Assembly: GCF_025465995.1 (NCBI RefSeq)
Contig: NZ_JANLNY010000002.1
Coordinates: forward strand, 186,001 to 250,000
Length of the DNA: 64,000 bases
DNA from: Pseudomonas sp. 5P_3.1_Bac2
Lineage (GTDB): Bacteria > Pseudomonadota > Gammaproteobacteria > Pseudomonadales > Pseudomonadaceae
Direction: 5' to 3'
Position numbers and translations under genes: made by a program. The notes under the pieces are model-generated. The model worked only from the letters and a program-made list of their open reading frames with translations. It searched no databases and was not told the origin of the DNA. Positions within the stretch are counted from its first letter, which is position 1, and the number at the start of each line of letters is the position of its first letter. Positions 9,548 to 18,602 of this stretch are shown one piece after another.

Positions 9548-10204
9548 ATGAAATTTTGGCGAAATCTAGCAGTGGCGGTTTTGGGTCTGAGTGTCCTCGC
9601 GGGGTGCACGAACAACCCTTATACGGGCGAGAGTGAAGCCAGCAAGGCGGGTATTTATGGCGGCGTCGGCGCTGTGGCCGGGGCGCTGGTGGGCGCGGCG
9701 ACTTCGAGCAAGAAGGATCGCGGCAAGGGCGCGCTGATCGGTGCGGCAGTTGGTGGTGCAGCCGGTGGCGGCTACGGCTATTACGCCGACACCCAAGAAG
9801 CCAAACTGCGGCAGACCCTGCAAGGTACTGGCGTCCAGGTGCAGCGTAACGGTAACGATCTGAAGCTGATCATGCCGGGCAATATCACCTTCGCCAGCAA
9901 CTCGGCGGATATTTCCAGCAGCTTCTACCCAACCCTGAATTCCCTGGTCTTGGTGTTTAAAGAGTTTGATAAGAATGGCGTGGATATCGTCGGTTACACC
10001 GATAGCACCGGTTCGACTGAGCTGAACAACAACCTGTCCAACCGCCGTGCGCAGAGTGTCTCGTCTTACCTGAGCGCTAACGGTGTTGCGGCTTCGCGTC
10101 TGTCGGCGTACGGCGCGGGCTCTAGCCAGCCAATCGCCAGCAACACCACCGAGGCTGGGCGTGCACAGAACCGTCGGGTAGAGATCAACCTGCGTCCGCT
10201 GTAA
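9548..10204 (+). CDS. OmpA-family outer-membrane lipoprotein with glycine zipper
   Basis: About 218 residues from the ATG at 9548 (TTAAGGAAACATCCG upstream; the longer frame from 9521 adds nothing convincing). A lipoprotein signal ends in the lipobox LAGC. A glycine-zipper stretch follows (GGVGAVAGALVGAATSS and IGAAVGGAAGGGYGYYAD). The C-terminal OmpA domain binds peptidoglycan: VDIVGYTDSTGS, NNLSNRRAQSV and GRAQNRRVEI carry the expected Asp and Arg. It resembles YiaD/YfiB proteins that tie the outer membrane to the wall. A strong terminator follows immediately. Confidence 0.9.
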   Translation: MKFWRNLAVAVLGLSVLAGCTNNPYTGESEASKAGIYGGVGAVAGALVGAATSSKKDRGKGALIGAAVGGAAGGGYGYYADTQEAKLRQTLQGTGVQVQRNGNDLKLIMPGNITFASNSADISSSFYPTLNSLVLVFKEFDKNGVDIVGYTDSTGSTELNNNLSNRRAQSVSSYLSANGVAASRLSAYGAGSSQPIASNTTEAGRAQNRRVEINLRPL

Positions 10205-10212
10205 TCCCCCTC

Positions 10213-10247
10213 AAAAAACGCGCTCAGGCAACTGGGCGCGTTTTTTT
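10213..10247 (+). terminator. Rho-independent terminator of the OmpA-like gene
   Basis: An AAAAAACGCGC...CAG hairpin closes on CTG...GCGCGTTTTTTT 9 bp after the stop codon: GC-rich stem, 4-nt loop (GCAA) and a run of seven T on the plus strand. Confidence 0.9.
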
Positions 10248-10329
10248 CTGCCCGCGATTTATCGGTGCCGCTCGCCTAAAGACTTATCCTCTGCTGTTGC
10301 AGGCAAGTACTGTGGCCAGCGCGAACCGC

Positions 10330-10360
10330 AAAGAAAACACCCGCCAGTTCGGCGGGTGTT
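10330..10360 (-). terminator. Rho-independent terminator of the acyltransferase gene
   Basis: AACACCCGCC-AGTTC-GGCGGGTGTT is a 10-bp perfect stem. Read on the minus strand it is followed by TTTTCTTT, and it lies just past the stop of the PlsC-type gene. Confidence 0.85.
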
Positions 10361-10363
10361 GGT

Positions 10364-11269
10364 TTAACGCGGGGGATATTGCTGATGCAGTTGTTCCAGC
10401 TGGGCGTCTTTGGCTTGCCAGAGTTGGTTGACCCAATTCTGGAAGTTCTGCCGGTAGACCGGGTCTTTGTCGTAGTTGCCGCCGATAAATTCTGCGGGGA
10501 TCGGCAGCTCTTCAAAATGCACCACCACCTGCGGGATGCGCCCGCTGAGTAAGTCCCAGAAGCCGGGGTTGCCTTGCGGGTAGTGAATGGTGACGTTGAC
10601 CAAGCTGTGCAACTGCTCGCCCATGGCATCCAACACAAAGGCAATACCGCCCGCCTTAGGCTTAAGCAAATGCTTAAACGGCGATTGCTGCTGCGCGTGC
10701 TTGGCGGGGGTCAGACGGGTGCCTTCGAGGAAGTTAAACACCGACACCGGATTGGTTTTGTAGCGCTCGCAGGCTTTGCGCGTGGTGGCTAAATCTTCGC
10801 CGGCCTTCTCCGGGTGCTTGGCCAGGTACTCCTTGCTGAAGCGCTTCATAAAGGGGAACTCCAGCGCCCACCAGCAAAGGCCAATCACCGGTACCCAGAT
10901 CAGTTCTTGTTTGAGGAAGAACTTCAGCAGCGGCATGCGGCGGTTGAGCTGGTATTGCAGCACCAGAATATCCACCCAGCTTTGGTGGTTACTGGTGACG
11001 AGGTAGGAGTGTTGGTTATCCAGGCTGCCACGGCCACTGACGTGCCATTGGGTCTGGCCAACCAGGTTGATCCAGAAGTTATTGGTGCCAATCCAAAACT
11101 CGGCAATGCCATGCATCACAAAGCGCAGGGCGCGTTGTACGACTGGCACGGGGATGAGCAATTTGAGCAGGGCCACAAAAAACAGTGGCCAACAGCAAAT
11201 CAGGGTATTCAGTGCGAGGAGCAAACAAGCTATCAGGCCGCGCACGGGGGCAGGCAGGAAGTGCAGCAT
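10364..11269 (-). CDS. 1-acyl-glycerol-3-phosphate acyltransferase family protein (YihG type)
   Basis: About 301 residues from the ATG at 11269, where MLHFLPAPVRGLIACLLLAL begins with a membrane helix; the longer frame to 11434 is Cys-rich and unlikely. The NHQSWVD motif is the catalytic HX4D of PlsC acyltransferases, and FLEGTRLTPAK is the EGTR substrate-phosphate motif. The family transfers an acyl chain to lysophosphatidate at the inner membrane; the YihG branch is a non-essential paralogue of PlsC. It is transcribed in the same direction as pta/ackA, 200 bp downstream of pta. Confidence 0.85.
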   Translation of the reverse strand: MLHFLPAPVRGLIACLLLALNTLICCWPLFFVALLKLLIPVPVVQRALRFVMHGIAEFWIGTNNFWINLVGQTQWHVSGRGSLDNQHSYLVTSNHQSWVDILVLQYQLNRRMPLLKFFLKQELIWVPVIGLCWWALEFPFMKRFSKEYLAKHPEKAGEDLATTRKACERYKTNPVSVFNFLEGTRLTPAKHAQQQSPFKHLLKPKAGGIAFVLDAMGEQLHSLVNVTIHYPQGNPGFWDLLSGRIPQVVVHFEELPIPAEFIGGNYDKDPVYRQNFQNWVNQLWQAKDAQLEQLHQQYPPR

Positions 11270-11468
11270 GGGGGCGAACGTCTCGGGGTGGGGGCTTAGG
11301 CCCGCAGTTTTTGTAATGGCTATGGCGTCTTGCCATAGAAAGTTCGGCGCACAGGGTAACGTCTGTGCACTGAACTGCAAGCCCCAATAGCAGCAAATTT
11401 CGAGAAGTTGGCGACAACGCGCCGAAGATAGCAACCAAGGGGGCGTGCGTGGCGCCCCCGGTTGACCC

Positions 11469-13562
11469 TTAACGCGGCAGATTAGCCGCTTGGATGGCGG
11501 TGAGGGCGATGGTGAAGACGATATCGTCTACCAGTGCGCCTCGGGACAGGTCATTGACCGGCTTGCGCAGGCCTTGCAGCATCGGCCCGACGCTGACGCA
11601 ATCCGCGCTGCGTTGAACCGCTTTGTAAGTGGTGTTGCCGGTGTTGAGGTCAGGGAAGATAAACACCGTGGCGCGGCCCGCCACTTGGCTGTTCGGTGCC
11701 TTCTGCCGGCCGACACTGGCAATCGCGGCGGCGTCATATTGCAGCGGGCCATCGAGCAGCAGTTGCGGCGCGGCGGTGCGGGCCAGGCGGGTGGCTTCGC
11801 GGACTTTCTCGACATCGGCGCCGATGCCCGACTCGCCGGTGGAGTAGCTGAGCATCGCCACCCGCGCCGGGATGCCAAAGGACTCGGCCGACGCCGCGCT
11901 TTGCTGGGCGATTTCCGCCAGCTCCACGGCGCTTGGATCGGGGTTTACCGCGCAGTCGCCGTACACCAGCACCTGATCCGGCAGCAGCATAAAGAACACC
12001 GACGACACCAGGTTGTAGCCTGGCGCGGTCTTGATCAGTTGCAGGGCCGGGCGGATGGTGTTGGCGGTGGTGTTGATGGCGCCGGAAACCAGCCCGTCGA
12101 CTTCATCCAAGGCCAGCATCATGGTGCCGAGCACCACGCTGTCTTCCAGTTGCGCGGCGGCGACCGGCGCCGTCAGGCCTTTGCCTTTGCGCAGCTCGAC
12201 CATGGGCTCGACATAACGCTCGCGGATCAGCTCCGGATCGAGAATCTCCAGCCCTGCCGGCAGCTCGATGCCATGGCTGCGCGCCACGGCTGCGACTTCT
12301 TCCGGCTTGGCCAGCAGCACGCAGCGGGCGATGCCGCGGGCCTGGCAGATGGCGGCGGCCTGCACGGTGCGCGGCTCGCTGCCTTCGGGCAGGACGATAC
12401 GTTTGTTGGCGGCCTTGGCCCGTTGCACCAACTGGTAGCGGAAGGCGGGCGGCGACAGGTGCAGCTCACGCGGCGTGCCGCAGCGGTTAACCAGCCAGTT
12501 TTGATCGACGTGGCTGGCGACAAAATCGGCGACCTTTTCGGCGCGGTCTTTGTCGTCGACCGGAATCTCTTTATTGAGCCGGTTGAGGTTGGTTGCCGTG
12601 TCGTAGGAGCCGGTGCCCACGGTCATCACCGGCAGGCCGCTGTTCAGCGCGCCACGGCACAGTTCCATAATCCGCGAGTCTGGGGCGAAGTCGCTGCATA
12701 GCAGCAAACCGGCCAGGGGCATGCCATTCATGGCGGCGAGGCTGGCTGCGAGGATGATGTCGTCGCGATCGCCAGGGGTGACCACCAGCGTGCCGGGCTT
12801 AAGCAGTTGCACGGTGTTGGCCACGGCGCGGGCGCACAGCACGATGTCGAGCACGCGGCGTTGTTCGTAGTCGCCGGCATTCAGCACGCGGGCGCTGAGC
12901 AGCTCGGCGATGTCGCGGGTGCGCGGCGCGTTGAGTTCGTCCTGCCACGGGATGCAGCCGAGCAGGCGGAAGTCTTCGGTTTTCAGCAGTGGCGAGAGTT
13001 CTTGCAGGCGCTGGGTAAAGGCTTCGATGCCATCGGCGCTGCGCACTTTGTTGAGGATCACGCCCAGCACTTTCGGGTCTTTTGGCCCGCCAAACAGCTG
13101 CGCTTGAATCTCGATGCGGTCGCTCAGTTCGGTGAGCGTTTCTTGCTCCGGGGCGCTGACCAGAATCACGTCGGCGTCCAGGCTTTTGGCCAGGTGGAAG
13201 TTGATCCGCGCGGCGTAGCTGGCTTGGCGGGTCGGCACCATGCCCTCGACTATCACGACGTCGTTGCCGGCAGCCGCCTCTTGGTAAAGGCTGATGATTT
13301 CTTCCAGCAGCTCATCCAGCTGGCCATCGCCGAGCATACGCTCGACATGCGCCAAGGGCAGCGGCTGCGGCGATTGCAGGCCATGGGTGCGGGCGATCAG
13401 CTCACTGGAACGCTCGGGGCCAAGGTCGCCTTGGTGCGGCTGGGCGATGGGTTTAAAGAAGCCGACCTTGAGGCCACTGCGCTGCAGGGCGCCGACCAGG
13501 CCGAGGCTGATGGAGGTAAGGCCGACACCGAAGCCGGTGGGGGCGATAAAAAAGCTATGCAT
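11469..13562 (-). CDS. pta: Phosphate acetyltransferase
   Basis: 697 residues from the ATG at 13562, preferred over 13583 because GGAG sits 5 nt before it and MHSFFIAPTGFGVGLTS is the usual N-terminus of this long Pta form. It converts acetyl-CoA and phosphate to acetyl phosphate. It has an N-terminal P-loop/DRTGG regulatory part (residues 1-370) and the C-terminal PTA_PTB catalytic domain (VLPEGSEPRTVQAAAI, VSGAINTTANTIRPALQ, VAGRATVFIFPDLNTGN). It is the second gene of the ackA-pta operon; the alternative ATG at 13583 would overlap the ackA stop by one base. Confidence 0.95.
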   Translation of the reverse strand: MHSFFIAPTGFGVGLTSISLGLVGALQRSGLKVGFFKPIAQPHQGDLGPERSSELIARTHGLQSPQPLPLAHVERMLGDGQLDELLEEIISLYQEAAAGNDVVIVEGMVPTRQASYAARINFHLAKSLDADVILVSAPEQETLTELSDRIEIQAQLFGGPKDPKVLGVILNKVRSADGIEAFTQRLQELSPLLKTEDFRLLGCIPWQDELNAPRTRDIAELLSARVLNAGDYEQRRVLDIVLCARAVANTVQLLKPGTLVVTPGDRDDIILAASLAAMNGMPLAGLLLCSDFAPDSRIMELCRGALNSGLPVMTVGTGSYDTATNLNRLNKEIPVDDKDRAEKVADFVASHVDQNWLVNRCGTPRELHLSPPAFRYQLVQRAKAANKRIVLPEGSEPRTVQAAAICQARGIARCVLLAKPEEVAAVARSHGIELPAGLEILDPELIRERYVEPMVELRKGKGLTAPVAAAQLEDSVVLGTMMLALDEVDGLVSGAINTTANTIRPALQLIKTAPGYNLVSSVFFMLLPDQVLVYGDCAVNPDPSAVELAEIAQQSAASAESFGIPARVAMLSYSTGESGIGADVEKVREATRLARTAAPQLLLDGPLQYDAAAIASVGRQKAPNSQVAGRATVFIFPDLNTGNTTYKAVQRSADCVSVGPMLQGLRKPVNDLSRGALVDDIVFTIALTAIQAANLPR

Positions 13563-13582
13563 AGGTGCTCCGGGTGCAGTCA

Positions 13583-14770
13583 TCAGGCGTCGAGTAGCGC
13601 AAGGGTGTCGAGGGCGATTTGGCGTTCCTCGTTAGTCGGGATCACCAGCACGCGCGGATGCCCTTCAGCGTTGATCTGGCCGGCCGCGCCACGGGTGGCG
13701 AGTTGGTTGGCGGGCTCATCGAGCTTGAGGTTGAGCAGCTTCAGGTGGGTGAGGGTGAGGCTACGGACCAAGGCCGAGTTCTCGCCGATGCCACCGGTAA
13801 ATACCACGCCATCCAGTTGCGGCAGGGCGCAGCTCATGGCCGCCAAGGATTTGGCTAAACGATAGCAGAACACTTCAATGGCCAAGGTGGCGCCGGCATG
13901 GCCTTCGCTGCTGGCTTGTTGCAGGGTGCGCATGTCGTTGGACAGGCCCGACAGGCCGAGCAGGCCGCTGTCGTGGTTCAGCATGCGGTCGATCTGCTCG
14001 ATGCTCCAACCCAAGGTGCGTACCAAGTGGCTGTGCAGGTTAGCGTCGACATCTCCGCTACGGGTGCCCATCGCCAGACCTTCCAACGGGGTCAGGCCCA
14101 TGCTGGTGTCGCGGCTCTGGCCGTTGACGATGGCGCAGGTGGAGCAGCCATTACCTAAGTGGGCGACCAGCCAGCTGCTGTTTTCCAGCTCCAGGCCGCT
14201 CATCTCGGCAGCGCGGGCGCTGACATAACGGTGGCTGGTGCCGTGGAAACCATAACGACGCACCGCATGTTCGCTGTACAGGTACTCCGGCAGGGCGTAG
14301 CGGTACGCGTGCGGCGGCAGGGTTTGGTGGAAGGCGGTGTCGAATACGGCAACCTGCGGCAACTGTGGATACAGGCGCATGGTGGCTTCGATACCCAGGG
14401 CATTGGCCGGGTTATGCAGTGGCGCTAACGGCGCGAGGGCACGGATGCCGTCGAGGCTCACTGGGTCGAGGCGGCAGGCCGCAGTGAAGTGTTCGCCGCC
14501 GTGTACTACGCGGTGACCGATGCCGTCGAGGTGGCCGCCGGAGGCGTTTTCCACCAGTGGCAGAATTTCTGCGAGGGCAGCGCGGTGATCAGCGTTAGGC
14601 ACGCTGAGGTGGTTTTTCTCACCGTCGAGTTGCCAGTTGATCTGGGCATCAGCAGTGCCTAGGCGCTCGGCCAGGCCAATCAGGGTGGTGTGAGTATGGT
14701 GTTCGTTGATCAAGGCAAATTTGATTGACGAGCTGCCGCAGTTGATCACCAGGATATTGCGAGACGGCAT
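13583..14770 (-). CDS. ackA: Acetate kinase
   Basis: 395 residues, the normal length. It makes ATP and acetate from acetyl phosphate, and the reverse. The family signatures are present: [12 protein letters not shown] near the N-terminus, [21 protein letters not shown] with the catalytic His/Arg, [15 protein letters not shown] near the C-terminus. GAGGAATAGTTAATG gives a clear start. It is the first gene of the operon with pta. A 16-bp palindrome lies about 137 bp upstream of the start. Confidence 0.96.
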   Translation of the reverse strand: MPSRNILVINCGSSSIKFALINEHHTHTTLIGLAERLGTADAQINWQLDGEKNHLSVPNADHRAALAEILPLVENASGGHLDGIGHRVVHGGEHFTAACRLDPVSLDGIRALAPLAPLHNPANALGIEATMRLYPQLPQVAVFDTAFHQTLPPHAYRYALPEYLYSEHAVRRYGFHGTSHRYVSARAAEMSGLELENSSWLVAHLGNGCSTCAIVNGQSRDTSMGLTPLEGLAMGTRSGDVDANLHSHLVRTLGWSIEQIDRMLNHDSGLLGLSGLSNDMRTLQQASSEGHAGATLAIEVFCYRLAKSLAAMSCALPQLDGVVFTGGIGENSALVRSLTLTHLKLLNLKLDEPANQLATRGAAGQINAEGHPRVLVIPTNEERQIALDTLALLDA

Positions 14771-15134
14771 TAACTATTCCTCGATTTGCTAGGCAGATAG
14801 CGCGGACACAAAAGTAATACAGGGCGCTGCTTAATGCTGCACCGCTGTGTGCGTTGATTGGCACGGTTTTTATTATGAGCTGGCTTCATCCTGCGCCGTA
14901 GACGGTGTTGTGACTACACAACCCGAGAACAATTCTGACAGGGTAGATCGTCCTACAGGTGCCAACTATGACTAAAGGATAAGTCTGACAAACAATGGCC
15001 GGATTTTTGCTGATGGAAATCAACCACACGAATCAAGGCCACCTTTCGCCCGTCTGTCCGCGTTAGGATCGCTTTCGGCGGTGCCCTTGGGTAAACTTGC
15101 CGGCTCTTTTTATCCATGCAAAGGTCCCGCCCCC
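14771..15134. other. Intergenic region between ackA and slyD
   Basis: 364 bp between divergent genes, so it holds two promoters. The one clear structure is the perfect palindrome GTTGTG-ACTA-CACAAC at 14907-14922. No gene is visible. Confidence 0.5.
14907..14922. promoter_or_regulatory. Palindrome, candidate operator
   Basis: GTTGTG-ACTA-CACAAC is a perfect 6-bp inverted repeat around a 4-bp centre, in the shared upstream region of ackA-pta and slyD. A dimeric regulator site is the simplest reading. I do not recognise a specific regulator. Confidence 0.35.
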
Positions 15135-15620
15135 ATGCTGATCGCCGCCAATAAGGCTGTCTCCATCGACTACACCCTGACCAACGATGCCGGTGAGGTA
15201 ATCGATAGCTCCGCTGGCGGCGCGCCGCTGGTATACCTGCACGGTGCTGGCAACATCATCGGCGGTCTGGAAAAAGCCCTGCTGGGCAAGCAAGTCGGTG
15301 ACGAGCTGCAAGTCAGCGTCGAGCCGGAAGAAGCCTACGGCGAATACAGCGCTGAGCTGGTCGCCACCCTCAACCGTTCGATGTTTGAAGGTGTCGATGA
15401 GCTGGAAGTGGGCATGCAGTTCCACGCTTCGGCGCCGGACGGCGGCATGCAAATCGTCACCATCCGCGAGCTGGATGGCGATGACGTGATCGTTGACGGC
15501 AACCACCCTCTGGCTGGCCAGCGTCTGAACTTCAAAGTTAAAGTGGTCGCTATCCGCGACGCCAGCGACGAAGAGCTGGCCCATGGTCACATCCATGGCG
15601 AAGGTGGTCACCACCACTAA
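15135..15620 (+). CDS. slyD: FKBP-type peptidyl-prolyl cis-trans isomerase SlyD
   Basis: 161 residues from the ATG at 15135 (AAGGTCCCGCCCCC upstream). The FKBP fold is split by an IF insert, as in SlyD: MLIAANKAVSIDYTLTN, LVYLHGAGNIIGGLEKAL, VEPEEAYGEY, then the insert and the return strand HPLAGQRLNFKVKV. The C-terminus is His-rich (HGHIHGEGGHHH), suited to binding nickel. It acts in the cytoplasm as prolyl isomerase, chaperone and metal-binding protein. A terminator follows at 15702. Confidence 0.95.
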   Translation: MLIAANKAVSIDYTLTNDAGEVIDSSAGGAPLVYLHGAGNIIGGLEKALLGKQVGDELQVSVEPEEAYGEYSAELVATLNRSMFEGVDELEVGMQFHASAPDGGMQIVTIRELDGDDVIVDGNHPLAGQRLNFKVKVVAIRDASDEELAHGHIHGEGGHHH

Positions 15621-15701
15621 GTTTTACTGAGCAGTTGTGCCCATAAAACGACTTATGGTCGTTCCAAGCCGTGACACGACTGCTAAGCTGAAACAAGCAC
15701 T

Positions 15702-15730
15702 AAAGGCGCCTTGGATTAGGCGCCTTTTTT
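15702..15730 (+). terminator. Rho-independent terminator after slyD
   Basis: AAAGGCGCC-TTGGATTA-GGCGCCTTTTTT: a 9-bp stem and T6, 80 bp past the slyD stop and before the gpx gene. Confidence 0.88.
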
Positions 15731-15770
15731 GTCTGCGACGTGAAACCTGTGGGTTCTAAAGGAGTTAGTC

Positions 15771-16253
15771 ATGAGTGCCTTTCACGACCTCAATCTGCGT
15801 GCACTGGATGGTCAGGAGCTGCCGCTGGCGCCTTTTAAAGGCCAAGTGGTATTGGTCGTTAACGTGGCGTCCAAGTGTGGCCTGACTCCCCAATACGCGG
15901 GTCTGGAAAAGCTCTACCAGCAGTACAAGGATAAGGGTTTTAGCGTCTTAGGCTTGCCGTGCAACCAGTTTGCCGGGCAAGAGCCTGACAGCGAAGAAGC
16001 TATTCGCGAATTTTGCAGCCTTAACTACGGGGTGACTTTCCCGCTGGGCAGCAAACTGGAAGTGAATGGCCCTGACCGCCATCCGTTGTACCGCCTTTTG
16101 GCGGGTGAGGGCGCGGAGTTCCCTGGCGATATCACCTGGAACTTTGAGAAGTTTTTGTTGGGTCATGATGGGCGTGTGCTGGCGCGTTTCTCGCCACGTA
16201 CCGCACCGGATGATCCTGCCCTGATTAGCGCTATCGAAAAAGCTTTAGGCTGA
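15771..16253 (+). CDS. Glutathione peroxidase (Cys type)
   Basis: 160 residues, ATG preceded by AAAGGAGTTAGTC. The thioredoxin-fold signatures of the family are in order: VVLVVNVASKCGLTPQY with the peroxidatic Cys (a Cys codon, not selenocysteine), LGLPCNQFAGQEP with Gln and resolving Cys, and ITWNFEKFLLG with the catalytic Trp/Asn. It reduces hydroperoxides, probably with thioredoxin or glutathione. Monocistronic after the slyD terminator. Confidence 0.93.
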   Translation: MSAFHDLNLRALDGQELPLAPFKGQVVLVVNVASKCGLTPQYAGLEKLYQQYKDKGFSVLGLPCNQFAGQEPDSEEAIREFCSLNYGVTFPLGSKLEVNGPDRHPLYRLLAGEGAEFPGDITWNFEKFLLGHDGRVLARFSPRTAPDDPALISAIEKALG

Positions 16254-16257
16254 AACC

Positions 16258-16289
16258 TGCAGCGGTTTGCCCACCGGCAAACCGCTGCA
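16258..16289. repeat. Long perfect hairpin downstream of gpx
   Basis: 14-bp perfect inverted repeat (TGCAGCGGTTTGCC / GGCAAACCGCTGCA) around CACC, 4 bp after the gpx stop. It has no T run, so it may be an mRNA-stabilising or weak terminator structure. Confidence 0.6.
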
Positions 16290-16398
16290 ACAGCTCAGGC
16301 CATTTGTGCCAAGCCTGCGCAGTTCTAGGTTTTTCGGCTTGTTCAGGCTCTCCCGTCACGGCTTAATCGGCTGCTAACACTTGCCCGAGTAATCCGCG

Positions 16399-17145
16399 AT
16401 GAGCCCCGACACTGTCTCCCTCTGTCCCCCCAGCACGGCTCCTGCCAGCGCTGCGGCGTTACGTGCCTTGATCGAAAGCCGCCGCGCCATGCGCCGCTTT
16501 ACCGATGAGCCAGTGCCGGATGAGGTGCTGCGTGACTGTTTAGAGCTGGCCGTATTGGCGCCCAACTCCTGCAACTTGCAGCCCTGGAGTTTTCAGGTGA
16601 TTCGCCAGCCGGCATTGCTTGAGCGCCTGCATACCGTGTGCATGGGCCAGCATGCGGCCAAGGCGCCGGTGCTGATCGCCGTGTTGGCGCGGCCGGATAC
16701 CTGGCGCGAGGCGTGTGCACAGATCCTCAGGGATTGGCCCGAGGCCGAGGTGCCGGCGCCAGTGCGGCACTTCTATCGCAAGACCGCGCCTTTTCAATAC
16801 AACCAGGGGCCGTTGGGGCTGCTCGGTTGGTTGAAGCGGCAGCTCATCCGCCTGGTCGGTTGGCGCCGGGCATTGATGCGCAGCCCAAACAGTCATGCGC
16901 AGATGCGCACCTGGGCGGTTAAGTCGACGGCCTTGGCCGCGCAGAATCTAATGCTTGCGGTGCAAAGCCATGGCTATGCCAGTTGCCCGTTGGAGGGCTT
17001 TGATGAGGTGCGCTTACGTCAGGTGTTAGATATCCCGCGTCAAGCCGTGCCCGTGATGTTGCTGGCGGTGGGCCGGGCCCATGAGCGCGGCATCTATAAC
17101 CCGCGCTTGCGCTTTGCTTTGGAGCAACAGGTGACTTGGCTGTAG
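16399..17145 (+). CDS. Nitroreductase-family protein
   Basis: 248 residues. The nitroreductase signature is at the N-terminus: IESRRAMRRFTDEPVPDEVL followed by LAVLAPNSCNLQPWSFQVI, the FMN-binding Arg and Ser/Asn. The second part contains STALAAQNLMLAVQSHGYAS and LLAVGRAHERG. FMN-dependent, NAD(P)H-oxidising reductase; the substrate is unknown. It is convergent with the DUF58 gene 73 bp away. Confidence 0.85.
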   Translation: MSPDTVSLCPPSTAPASAAALRALIESRRAMRRFTDEPVPDEVLRDCLELAVLAPNSCNLQPWSFQVIRQPALLERLHTVCMGQHAAKAPVLIAVLARPDTWREACAQILRDWPEAEVPAPVRHFYRKTAPFQYNQGPLGLLGWLKRQLIRLVGWRRALMRSPNSHAQMRTWAVKSTALAAQNLMLAVQSHGYASCPLEGFDEVRLRQVLDIPRQAVPVMLLAVGRAHERGIYNPRLRFALEQQVTWL

Positions 17146-17218
17146 CCGCACCGGCGCGGGTTTATCGCAAGGCGCCGGGCAAGGGCTGGATAGGCTTGGC
17201 TGCTCTCGTGAGTCGTGG

Positions 17219-18550
17219 CTAGAGAACCCCGGCTTTTTTCCACGCCAGATAATGGCTGACCATTTGCGGCCCCAGCTCGCTCGGCCGTGCATCCAGCACC
17301 GGTACATGCTGCGCGGTTAAGCGCTCATGCAGCTGACTGCGGGCGTTGAGGTAATCCAGCGCGCCGCAATAATCCAAGGCACCGGCAAAGTCGCTGACGG
17401 GGTTGAGGCGCAGATCATCCAGCACTTCCTCACGCAGACTGGCGATCAACACGCGGTGCTGCTTGCCCAAGCGTTTAACCGCGCTGAGCAGGCTCTGATC
17501 ATCGTCATCGCGCAGGTTCGTCACCAGCACCACTAAGGCGCGGCGGCGTTGACGGCTTAGTAATTGGTTGACGGCGCTGTTGAAGTCCGCCGGCTGCTGG
17601 GTATTGCGCAGGTCATACAGGGCATTGAGCATGGCGCTAAGCTGACCCTGGCCTTTGCCGGGGGCGAGAAAGCGCGGCTGCTCGCTGGCGAAGGTCGCCA
17701 GGCCGACTGCATCGCCCTGGCGCAGGGCCACGTAGCTAAGCAGCAAGCAGGCATTGAGGCCATGGTCGAAGTGCGACAGCTCGCCGTCCTGACTGCGCAT
17801 CCGCCGCCCGCAATCGAGCAAGAAGATAATCTGCTGATCGCGTTCATCCTGATACTCGCGGGCAATCGGCGTGCGCTTGCGCGCGGTGGCCTTCCAGTCG
17901 ATCTGGCGCAGGGTGTCGCCATCACGAAATTCGCGCAGTTGATGAAACTCCATGCCCAGACCACGACGCTGACTCTGGCGCACCCCGAGTTGGCTGACCC
18001 AATGATCGACCGCCATCAGTTGCGCGCCATGCAGGCGGGCGAAGTCGGGATAGACCCGGGTTTCGTCATTCACCGCGATCAAGCAGCGCCGCTGCCACAG
18101 GCCGAAGACACTGGGCAGGCTGATTTCACAGTGGCTGAAGTGCCAGTGTCCGCGCTCAAGCGGGCGCACCCGATAGCCCACTTGGCTATGTTGCCCGGGG
18201 CGCAGTTCGACGGCCAGTGGCAGGTGTTCAAACTGCATGCTGCTGGGCAGATGGTCGAACACTTCGACCTGCAGCGTGCGTGGGTAGTCGTGACTGATCT
18301 GCAGACGGATTTCACTCCAGCGCCCCAGCGGCAGATTGCCCGGCAGCAAGCGTTGTACTTGCGGTGCGGGCAAGCGCCAGAGCCGCAGCGCATCGACCAC
18401 GCCGAGCAGGCCCAGAAGCAGCAACAATGCCCAGAATATTGGCAGCACGCTGGCTACCTGGGGCATGCCCAAGGCGCTGGCAATCCCCAGCAGGGTGGCC
18501 AAGCCGAACAGCCAGGCCAAACACAGGAGTAATCGGCGCGCCGGTTTCAT
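17219..18550 (-). CDS. DUF58 protein, last gene of the split MoxR operon
   Basis: About 443 residues from the ATG at 18550 (MKPARRLLLCLAWLFGLATL); the frame up to 18631 lies over the MoxR end. Two membrane helices at the N-terminus are followed by a cytoplasmic DUF58/VWA-like region with the hallmark EFHQLREFRDGDTLRQIDWK and then FLLDCGRRM, a MIDAS-like strand. Such proteins work with a MoxR ATPase, likely as a chaperone pair for an envelope or metal-dependent target. It lies 52 bp after the moxR stop. Its normal upstream partners are now some 24 kb away. Confidence 0.88.
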   Translation of the reverse strand: MKPARRLLLCLAWLFGLATLLGIASALGMPQVASVLPIFWALLLLLGLLGVVDALRLWRLPAPQVQRLLPGNLPLGRWSEIRLQISHDYPRTLQVEVFDHLPSSMQFEHLPLAVELRPGQHSQVGYRVRPLERGHWHFSHCEISLPSVFGLWQRRCLIAVNDETRVYPDFARLHGAQLMAVDHWVSQLGVRQSQRRGLGMEFHQLREFRDGDTLRQIDWKATARKRTPIAREYQDERDQQIIFLLDCGRRMRSQDGELSHFDHGLNACLLLSYVALRQGDAVGLATFASEQPRFLAPGKGQGQLSAMLNALYDLRNTQQPADFNSAVNQLLSRQRRRALVVLVTNLRDDDDQSLLSAVKRLGKQHRVLIASLREEVLDDLRLNPVSDFAGALDYCGALDYLNARSQLHERLTAQHVPVLDARPSELGPQMVSHYLAWKKAGVL

Positions 18551-18602
18551 CGGCGTGGTCCTGTCTGGTTGGCGAGCGTGCTCAAACGCTGGAAAGACTG
18601 GG

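Noticed and set aside
11490..13865. Long plus-strand frames opposite pta and ackA
   Set aside because: Shadows of GC-rich coding on the other strand: low-complexity His/Gly/Arg composition and no start signals; pta and ackA are unmistakable.
17564..18532. 322-codon plus-strand frame opposite the DUF58 gene
   Set aside because: Antisense shadow; its composition is Gln/Ala/His rich with no domain, and DUF58 motifs are clear on the minus strand.
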